From NCBI GenBank assembly GCA_964639255.1, contig CAZXDP010000001.1, positions 1 to 64,000 of the forward strand: a DNA stretch of 64,000 nt. Direction: 5' to 3'. Both the position numbers and the translations under genes were made by a program. The DNA is from NZQO01 sp964639255. Lineage in GTDB: Bacteria > Bacteroidota > Bacteroidia > Flavobacteriales > Flavobacteriaceae. Position 1 is the stretch's first letter; every line of letters starts with the position of its first letter. The notes below the pieces were generated by a model that saw only the letters and a list, made by a program, of their open reading frames with translations, was not told the origin of the DNA and ran no database searches. Positions 58,416-64,000 of the stretch are shown here, piece after piece.

Positions 58416-59888
58416 ATGTTAAAAATCGTTACCACCTTCGCATTACTACTATCGATTTCAATAAGCAGTGCCCAGGTAGAAATTACGAATATCGTTCACC
58501 AGTCTAAAAACGATTTGCCCTTGTTAGATGGCTTTGTGATAAAACATCCCAAAGACGACGGGTATGCGGTAGTGCTCACCGATGGAAAGCTTTTTTATCT
58601 AAATGGCTTCGATCGTGACTCGAACTATAAGGGTCGCATAACCGTCGCTCCCCCTTTGTCGCGAAGTAGTTTTATGGCATCGATGGCCACTGAAGATGGA
58701 AGATACCATTTACTCTTTAAGAAGCCTGGACATACCAACTTGGCGAGACAGACCATTCATTTTTCAAATGACAGTATCTCTACCCACGAGGTTCCTTTAA
58801 ATGTGCTAGACCAAGAGATTCTGGGTACCTTTCAAGAGGACGATGGGCTCCATATTATTTCCGCCGAAAGGAAAAATTCTATGGTATACCACCACGTACT
58901 CTCCCCTAATTTTGAAGTGAGCACCCAGCCGTTTCACTTACATTCAATACCCTTTCAGCTAAATGGCAAGGAAGTCGCCTTCCACGAGTTGTTCTTCAAT
59001 TCGCTAGATGGATTTTCTGCTTTAGGTTTTGATAGCAATTCGCCATTTCCTACCACATTGCCCGAGGCTACCTATACGTCAAAGATAGTTCGGCAGGGCA
59101 ATAGCCTTCTTTTTACCATAGACCGAAATCCGGGTGTCACCCAAATTATAGAATTGAATTTGGAAGATGGACAGGTAACGCCGCATATCGTTTCTCAATT
59201 AAACAATCTTTCAGAAAAAAGTATTCGCCAATCCAATTCTTATCTTAAAGATAGCGTTTTGTATCAGATAGTGCGTACCAAAGATAGTTTGCACCTTTTC
59301 GCCACGGAATGGAGCACGCAAACCCCGATTAACAAACACGCCATAGGACCTTCTGAAAAAATTGAATTGACCAATACCGCGGTGCTACAGGAAAAACCCA
59401 GCAAACGCAAGCGAAAAGAAGTAGATGGCGACAAATTCCTAAGGTCGTTAAATAGCGATTCCATTGGGATTGTGGTGAACGAGGTGAATGGCAAACAGCA
59501 AATTACCTACGGTTCTTGGAACGAAAGTAGGGGCAACAATGCTAAGTTGGACAATTCCCAAAATGTAGATCCCGTGGCCGGGGCGATGGCGGGGATGTTT
59601 GGAGTTGCCGGCGGACTTTTATATTTGGCGATTTCTCAAGGTACAAATTCTGCACATTCGTACGGTTTGCACCACCGCGGCATGACCACTAGGGCCATTG
59701 CGGTATTTGATGATGAGTTTACGCACCTGCCCGATGCCGGCGTTCAGGCCACCATATATCACAAAATAGATTATTATAACGCTAGGCGCGAGGATACCAC
59801 TCCTTTATTGCTCTTCCGGTTGAACGATGAAATTATTTACGGCTCTTTCTATCCCGTTCAAAATGCGATAAAACTATTGAAATTTTAG
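58416..59888 (+). CDS. Exported protein of unknown function
   Basis: A 490-residue protein with a signal peptide from the ATG at 58416 (LKIVTTFALLLSISISSAQ); upstream in-frame codons overlap metG and add nothing useful. The body is beta-rich with no motif I recognise, with repeated acidic/aromatic strands (YAVVLTDGKLFYLNGF; HLLFKKPGH; FLHSIPFQLNGKEV-type). Near residue 385-410 a glycine/alanine-rich hydrophobic segment (DPVAGAMAGMFGVAGGLLYL) could be a membrane or membrane-associated hairpin. It is 8 bases downstream of metG and 3 bases before the broken deacetylase gene, so probably co-transcribed with them. Confidence 0.7.
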   Translation: MLKIVTTFALLLSISISSAQVEITNIVHQSKNDLPLLDGFVIKHPKDDGYAVVLTDGKLFYLNGFDRDSNYKGRITVAPPLSRSSFMASMATEDGRYHLLFKKPGHTNLARQTIHFSNDSISTHEVPLNVLDQEILGTFQEDDGLHIISAERKNSMVYHHVLSPNFEVSTQPFHLHSIPFQLNGKEVAFHELFFNSLDGFSALGFDSNSPFPTTLPEATYTSKIVRQGNSLLFTIDRNPGVTQIIELNLEDGQVTPHIVSQLNNLSEKSIRQSNSYLKDSVLYQIVRTKDSLHLFATEWSTQTPINKHAIGPSEKIELTNTAVLQEKPSKRKRKEVDGDKFLRSLNSDSIGIVVNEVNGKQQITYGSWNESRGNNAKLDNSQNVDPVAGAMAGMFGVAGGLLYLAISQGTNSAHSYGLHHRGMTTRAIAVFDDEFTHLPDAGVQATIYHKIDYYNARREDTTPLLLFRLNDEIIYGSFYPVQNAIKLLKF

Positions 59889-59891
59889 GCT

Positions 59892-60795
59892 GTGCTTAAA
59901 ATTGCCCATCACGAAAGCTATTGCCACCCATTGCCCGAAGGGCACCGCTTTCCGATGGAAAAATACGACCTATTGCCCAAGCAATTACTATACGAGGGAA
60001 CCTGTACAGCAGAAAATTTCTTTGCGCCGGCAATGACTTCCCAAGAGGATGTACTGGCCGTACACTCAGAAGTCTATGTCACACAACTGAATGAAGGTAC
60101 GTTAGACAAGCGGGCCGCGGAAAATAGGGTTTCCGCTTTCCAAGGGCCTTCTGGCAAGGGAATATCGAATAACCCAAGGCACCATTGAAGGTTGTAGGTT
60201 TGCCCTGCAGCACGGCATTGCGATGAATATCGCTGGCGGCACGCACCATGCCTATACCGACCGTGGCGAGGGCTTTTGTATTTTCAACGACCAGGCTGTG
60301 GCGGCACGCTATCTGCTCCGCAACCAATTGGTGAAAAAAATACTGATAGTCGACCTTGATGTTCATCAAGGGAATGGCACCGCCGAGATTTTCACCAATG
60401 AGCAGGCCGTATTTACCTTTTCCATGCACGGGGCCGGCAACTATCCTTTCAAGAAAGAAAAAAGCGACCTCGATGTGGCATTGCCCGACGGTACTGGCGA
60501 CGACGACTATCTTAAAAAATTGAAAGAGATCTTGCCACAACTTCTTGACGTAGTACAACCGGACTTTGTGTTCTACCTAAGCGGCGTAGACATTCTAGAA
60601 ACCGATAAGCTGGGGCGTCTTTCCTGTAGCCTAGCAGGCTGTAAGGAACGCGACCGTTTCGTATTAGAACGCCTGAAGGCGTATGGAGCGCCGGTACAGG
60701 TGAGTATGGGCGGGGGATATTCGCCCAACATTAAGACAATCATCGAAGCACACGCAAATACCTTCCGTTTGGCACAGGCCTTATTCTTTCATTAA
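59892..60795 (+). pseudogene. Histone deacetylase family protein, interrupted by a frameshift
   Basis: An arginase/deacetylase-fold gene split between two frames. Part 1 starts with GTG at 59892 (LKIAHHESYCHPLPEGHRFPMEK) and runs to about 60119 (LDKRAA); its frame then runs into an artificial tail ending at 60188. Part 2 continues in another frame from about 60121 (KIGFPLSKGLLAREYRITQG ... IAMNIAGGTHHAYTDRGEGF) to 60795 with the zinc site motifs DLDVHQGNGTA, SMHGAGNYPF and LSGVDILETDKLG. Reading GCGG at 60117-60120 as GCGCGG would restore RAARKIG, so a loss of one CG pair explains the break. It may be a true pseudogene or an assembly error. Confidence 0.9.
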
Positions 60796-60864
60796 ACCCT
60801 TGCAACTATGGATCGGGATTTTCGTTTAACAGAAAAAATTTTGGGGAATTTTCCAAAATTATCC

Positions 60865-60872
60865 TATTCTTG
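60865..60872 (+). promoter_or_regulatory. Putative -7 element of the L-domain lipoprotein gene
   Basis: TATTCTTG, one mismatch from TAnnTTTG, 18 bases before the ATG at 60891. Confidence 0.3.
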
Positions 60873-60890
60873 TACTCTTACTATATTTTT

Positions 60891-62237
60891 ATGAAAGATC
60901 TTCGATTACAATACCTATTCTTACTCATTACGCTCGCAACTCTAGCAGGTTGCAGCAAAGACGACGACAATGGCGGGGGCTATACCTTTGCCAATAGCCA
61001 AATTACGGTGAGTACCCAGCCTGCCACGAATATATCGTTAAATGCTGCCAGCGTAAGTGCTACAACAGAAAATCCAGAATCGGAAACCATTCTTTCGAAG
61101 GGTTTGGTGTGGAACATCTCAGGAAATCCGTCTGTAGATGATTCGGTAATGACATCCACGGCCGACGGTTCCAGCTTTCAGCTTACGCTAACCAATTTGG
61201 AACGCGGCACTACCTATTTTGTGCGCGCATTCGCCCAGGTACAGGGCGGGGTACACTACGGAAACGAGATTAGCTTTACCACGACTTCTGAAATCGTATA
61301 CATTGGCGACATGGTGCTATCTTCCCAGCGCGATATTGACCGCTTTGGTGAAATTGGGTATACCAGCGTTACGGGTAGGCTTACTATAAAAGAGAATGTA
61401 GCGGGCGATATTAAAAATCTACAGGGTTTAAACAGCTTGGAACTACTTGAAAATGGCCTTCTTTGGATAGAGAACAATCAAGCCTTAACCACTTTAACGG
61501 GGCTAGAGGGTATTACGCACCTTCAAACATTGATTGTAATGGACAACCCCAACCTTCAAAATTTTATGGGATTGGATAACCTGGTGACAATTGAAACTAG
61601 CTTGAGCATTAACAAGTGTGACGCTTTGGTAAATTTTTCGGGGCTATCTAGTCTTACCACAATACCAGAAGGTATGTTTGTGCGAGATTGTGCCGCTCTG
61701 GTCAACTTTGTAGGTCTTGAGAACGCTACCAATATCTTTAGCGGTGCTTTTATCGATTTACCGAGCCTTGAAAACTTTCAGGGACTGGATAATCTCAGAG
61801 AAATGAAAGGGGTGGTGACTATTCGAAATTCGGGGATGACAAGCTTGACAGGACTGGAAAACTTAGTTGAAATAGGCGAGCTCTATATAGAATTTAATGA
61901 GAATTTGGTCAATTTAGAAGGTCTGGAAAATCTCCGCGAAATTAGAGGATTAATTATTAGGGATAATCCCTCGTTAGAGTCAGTTGCATCTCTAGACAGC
62001 GCCGAGAGAATTCAAGCATTCTCTATTTCCGACAATAACAATTTAAGCATTTTAGATCCTCTTTCGAGTTTGACGGAAAGCATCCCGCAATTCAGCATAA
62101 GGGATAACCTGAACTTATTCGATTTTTGTCCATTGCAAGACTATTTATTGCGATTTCCCAATTCCTACATAAATTTAGATTCGAATGGATATAATCCCAC
62201 TACGCAGCAAATAAAAGATGGTGACTGTTCGCCGTAG
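60891..62237 (+). CDS. Lipoprotein with fibronectin-like and receptor L-domain-like repeats
   Basis: A 448-residue surface lipoprotein. The ATG at 60891 begins the signal KDLRLQYLFLLITLATLAGC (Cys at about 21), followed by acidic and glycine residues (SKDDDNGGG), a surface-export-like pattern. Residues of about 35-135 resemble a fibronectin type III-like domain (LNAASVSATTENPESETILS; FQLTLTNLERGTTYFVRAFA). The rest is a series of irregular leucine-rich/L-domain repeats around the phrase NLxGLExLxxI (NLQGLNSLELLENG, TLTGLEGITHLQTL, NLEGLENLREIRGL). Function unknown; such proteins often bind surface ligands. Confidence 0.75.
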   Translation: MKDLRLQYLFLLITLATLAGCSKDDDNGGGYTFANSQITVSTQPATNISLNAASVSATTENPESETILSKGLVWNISGNPSVDDSVMTSTADGSSFQLTLTNLERGTTYFVRAFAQVQGGVHYGNEISFTTTSEIVYIGDMVLSSQRDIDRFGEIGYTSVTGRLTIKENVAGDIKNLQGLNSLELLENGLLWIENNQALTTLTGLEGITHLQTLIVMDNPNLQNFMGLDNLVTIETSLSINKCDALVNFSGLSSLTTIPEGMFVRDCAALVNFVGLENATNIFSGAFIDLPSLENFQGLDNLREMKGVVTIRNSGMTSLTGLENLVEIGELYIEFNENLVNLEGLENLREIRGLIIRDNPSLESVASLDSAERIQAFSISDNNNLSILDPLSSLTESIPQFSIRDNLNLFDFCPLQDYLLRFPNSYINLDSNGYNPTTQQIKDGDCSP

Positions 62238-62292
62238 CGAATTTCAAGTAATTAGGCATACAATTTGCACTAGAGATTGCCACGCGTAATCT

Positions 62293-62454
62293 ATGGGAAA
62301 GAAGAAAGAAAAGAAAAAAGGCCTCAAAAAAAAATGTTGCGAGAAATATTTGAAAAAGGGCGAGCACAAGCGCTGTAAGCGTTGCCCTTGTTTCGATCTC
62401 CCAGAGGAGGAGCGGCAACGTAGATTTCAAATGAGATTATTGGGTACCAACTAA
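62293..62454 (+). CDS. Small Cys/Lys-rich protein
   Basis: A 53-residue open frame from ATG 62293 to TAA 62454. The first 14 residues are almost all basic (GKKKEKKKGLKKK), followed by CCEKYLKKGEHKRCKRCPCF at about 15-34 and a charged tail DLPEEERQRRFQMRLLGTN. The five cysteines in a C-C...C-x2-C-x-C layout plus His could bind zinc or another metal. It ends in a terminator shared with the convergent ssb gene. The charge pattern and clean stop/terminator fit suggest a real gene, possibly nucleic-acid binding; I know no named family. Confidence 0.7.
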   Translation: MGKKKEKKKGLKKKCCEKYLKKGEHKRCKRCPCFDLPEEERQRRFQMRLLGTN

Positions 62455-62483
62455 AATAGCCACCTCACTGAAGGTGGCTATTT
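62454..62483. terminator. Bidirectional terminator between the small protein gene and ssb
   Basis: Perfect 12-bp stem AAATAGCCACCT / AGGTGGCTATTT with a six-base loop. It starts at the last base of the small-protein stop codon and lies 22 bases beyond the ssb stop. U-tracts are short in both directions. Confidence 0.75.
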
Positions 62484-62504
62484 AGAATTTATACATTATG
62501 CCTG

Positions 62505-62837
62505 CTATTTGCTTAGCATAAGCAGCTCACTACAGAGAATCTCGGTAATGTAGCGCTTGTTGCCATCTTTGTCGTCCCAAGAACGGTTCGTCAATTTACC
62601 CTCAATGGCAATTTCCTGTCCTTTGTTTACATAGTTTTCCACCACATTTACCAAGCCGCCTTTCACTACGACATTGTGCCAGTAGGCGCGTTCTACCTTT
62701 TGGCCATTCTTGTCTTTGTAGCTGTCATCGGTCGCCAATGAAAACTTGGCCATTTTGTTGCCATCGGCAAAGGTGATAATTTCGGGTTCTTGCCCCAATC
62801 TTCCAATCAACTGTACTTTGTTTCTAAGTGCGTTCAT
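62505..62837 (-). CDS. ssb: Single-stranded DNA-binding protein, short form
   Basis: A 110-residue OB-fold protein binding single-stranded DNA. The opening NALRNKVQLIGRLGQEPEII and AYWHNVVVKGGLVNVVENYV, IAIEGKLTNRSW and YITEILCSELLML are the normal SSB core. It ends right after the OB fold and lacks the long linker and acidic DDDIPF-like tip by which the housekeeping SSB recruits repair proteins. It may be a second, specialised SSB. An exact palindrome lies upstream at 62925-62940. Confidence 0.94.
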   Translation of the reverse strand: MNALRNKVQLIGRLGQEPEIITFADGNKMAKFSLATDDSYKDKNGQKVERAYWHNVVVKGGLVNVVENYVNKGQEIAIEGKLTNRSWDDKDGNKRYITEILCSELLMLSK

Positions 62838-62893
62838 AATACGTTTATTTAATGGTTAAACAGTTAAGATATCGTTGATTCATTTCAACAGGA

Positions 62894-62940
62894 CAAAGAT
62901 GCGGCAACGTGAAGCATCGATTCGGTAAGTACCTACTTAC
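62894..62940 (-). promoter_or_regulatory. Putative ssb promoter with palindromic operator
   Basis: The minus strand has CATCTTTG (62901-62894), one mismatch from TAnnTTTG, 56 bases before the ATG. Upstream, 62925-62940 is a perfect palindrome GTAAGTACCTACTTAC apart from its central CC, with 7-bp arms, covering the expected -33 region. A repressor or activator site is inferred. Confidence 0.4.
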
Positions 62941-63002
62941 TTTCATTTAAAGTTATTTATAAATGTTTGTAACTATTTAAAAACGTTTAACAAATGTAAA
63001 GA

Positions 63003-63025
63003 AAAGCCCGCGATTAGCGGGCTTT
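63003..63025 (-). terminator. Terminator of the T9SS MAM-domain protein gene
   Basis: Perfect 9-bp stem AAAGCCCGC / GCGGGCTTT with loop GATTA. On the minus strand it is followed by TTCTTT, 30 bases beyond the stop at 63055. Confidence 0.8.
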
Positions 63026-63054
63026 ATCTTATATGCGTCGTATTACTAAAGCAA

Positions 63055-64000
63055 TTATTCTTTGATAAAACGCTCTATAAATGTGGACGAACCGGCTTTG
63101 ACCTGGAGGATGTATACACCAGATTGCAACGACGAAACGTCTACGGTTTCAGTATAGGCTCCTTGCTTCACAACTTGGCCAACCAGGTTCAGGATGGTGA
63201 ATTCGGTGGCGTCTGCCCCCTGTACTAAAACATTTAATGTTCCGCCCTTCACTGGGTTAGGGTACAAGGTAAATTCCGCAGAACCTTCTAATGGATCGGG
63301 TGCACCAAAGGTTTGGTTCGTAGGCGCGAACGAGCCGGTTACCGAAATGTTATCGATAGCGATATCGGCTTGCCACGTGCTACCCGTTACCCTATTGAAG
63401 CGAAGCTGAACGCCGCCGCCAACATAAGCCGCCAGATTTATACTGGCCGATAGCCACGAGTTGCCCTTGTTCCCGCTCTGGTTCCAAATACTGGTCCAAG
63501 TGGCCCCGTTATCGGTACTAATTTCCAAATCAATGGTCCCCATATTATTGCTTCCGTACATATGGTAGTTGAAATTGAAAGATGCTGTGCTCATCCCGTT
63601 TAAATCGATACATGGAGAGTTTAGAATGGCCCGCTTGTTAGGATACCCTGTACCATTGCCGCTGGCCTCCACATACATATAGAACGATCCATTAGCACCA
63701 CTCGAAGGCCCCGTACCACTGGAAGGTGTACCGTTGGCATCGCGCGTCCAATCAATATCGTCTTGGCTAGACTGGGTCCAGGCGCCTATACTGCTTTCAA
63801 AGCTTTCCGAATAGGGCAGACCTACACCACCAACACAGCCATTTCCACCACCACTGCCGGCATTAAATAATACATTATCGATGGCAACATCGGCTTGCCA
63901 TGTGCTTCCGGTAATACGGTTGAAGCGCAACTGCACACCGCCTCCAGCATAAGGTGAAAGGTCGATAGAGGCAGAAAGCCAAGCATTGCCCTGATTTCCG
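63055..64000 (-). CDS. T9SS-exported protein with MAM domains, N-terminal part outside the window
   Basis: The frame is open to base 64000, so the 5' end is missing. At least 314 residues are visible. Two MAM/concanavalin-like domains are present: a C-terminal complete one (LPYSESFESSIGAWTQSSQD to GSTWQADIAIDNISVTG) and the end of another with nearly the same sequence (GVQLRFNRITGSTWQADVAI). The last 75 residues are the type IX secretion sorting domain (EFTLYPNPVKGGTLNV, FTILNLVGQVVKQG, SLQSGVYILQVKAG, ending ERFIKE). This marks a protein exported across the outer membrane; the missing N-terminus probably holds an enzyme or adhesin domain. Confidence 0.88.
   Translation of the reverse strand, partial: GNQGNAWLSASIDLSPYAGGGVQLRFNRITGSTWQADVAIDNVLFNAGSGGGNGCVGGVGLPYSESFESSIGAWTQSSQDDIDWTRDANGTPSSGTGPSSGANGSFYMYVEASGNGTGYPNKRAILNSPCIDLNGMSTASFNFNYHMYGSNNMGTIDLEISTDNGATWTSIWNQSGNKGNSWLSASINLAAYVGGGVQLRFNRVTGSTWQADIAIDNISVTGSFAPTNQTFGAPDPLEGSAEFTLYPNPVKGGTLNVLVQGADATEFTILNLVGQVVKQGAYTETVDVSSLQSGVYILQVKAGSSTFIERFIKE
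63352..64000 (-). repeat. Repeated MAM-domain segments within the T9SS gene
   Basis: The segment at about 63352-63475 recurs at about 63886-64000 with clear DNA similarity (both contain ATCGGCTTGCCA and GTTGAAGCG-like blocks). It reflects tandem duplication of the MAM domain in the encoded protein; the second copy continues beyond the window. Confidence 0.8.

Noticed and set aside
60079..60558. 159-codon open frame on the minus strand across the deacetylase frameshift
   Set aside because: The plus strand in two frames shows the full deacetylase motifs, so the antisense frame is accidental.
1..64000. CRISPR arrays, insertion sequences, tRNA or rRNA genes, integrase or phage genes
   Set aside because: None were seen on either strand; gene content and composition are even across the window.

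Overview
The window looks like chromosomal DNA from a marine-type member of the Flavobacteriaceae (Bacteroidota). Supporting signs are: promoters with the Bacteroidota -7 element (TAnnTTTG) and almost no Shine-Dalgarno sites; DUF2480, DUF3078, DUF5689 and GLPGLI families; TonB-dependent receptors with a carboxypeptidase-like N-terminal domain; a type IX secretion (T9SS) sorting tail; an OlsF-type bifunctional acyltransferase; and many lipoproteins. There are no rRNA or tRNA genes, CRISPR arrays, insertion sequences or prophage genes. The region is dense core genome: no gap without a gene exceeds about 250 bases.

Layout. 1-3840: end of a SUF iron-sulfur operon (sufS, a META lipoprotein, sufE, sufT, DUF2480) and a DUF3078 outer-membrane protein. 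3838-5052: hflX. 5187-10728: a divergent unit made of a TonB receptor plus DUF5689 lipoprotein and a secreted endonuclease/exonuclease/phosphatase. 10769-13901: a four-helix membrane protein and a second TonB receptor. 14103-19522: an aromatic amino acid catabolic operon (hmgA, hppD, DUF3108, kynA) ending in an M23 peptidase lipoprotein. 19648-24457: GLPGLI protein, patatin/POTRA/barrel protein, uvrC. 24685-28524: rimK, a retropepsin-like zinc protease (RimB type), a second rimK, an aspartoacylase-like hydrolase and 5-formyl-THF cyclo-ligase. 28634-34931: PAS histidine kinase, lspA, an adhesin-like protein, a DksA-like protein, ileS. 35148-39671: amidohydrolase-TPR lipoprotein, DUF1206 protein, olsF. 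39743-42578: aspartate kinase, GNAT acetyltransferase, fbp. 42635-49123: TerB-like protein and the four-gene ligase-associated DNA repair operon (exonuclease, ATP-dependent ligase, Lhr-like helicase, PdeM). 49229-58408: TspO-like protein, flavoprotein oxidoreductase, mfd, yraN, LD-carboxypeptidase, metG. 58416-64000: an exported unknown protein, a frameshifted histone-deacetylase-family gene, an L-domain lipoprotein, a 53-residue Cys/Lys-rich protein, a short ssb, and the end of a T9SS-exported MAM-domain protein.

How genes work together. DNA repair is prominent (uvrC, mfd, the ligase-associated operon, ssb). Export and lipoprotein maturation are linked by lspA and the many lipoproteins. The best candidate for a poorly described system is the rimK / zinc protease / rimK / aspartoacylase operon, which pairs two ligases that add acidic amino acids with two hydrolases that could remove them. 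Other notable points are a mirror-image divergent promoter between the GNAT gene and fbp, four convergent gene pairs with overlapping stop codons, predicted leaderless uvrC and mfd transcripts, a palindrome upstream of ssb, and a clean two-base frameshift in the deacetylase gene. Functional assignments rest on motifs read by eye; no database search was run.
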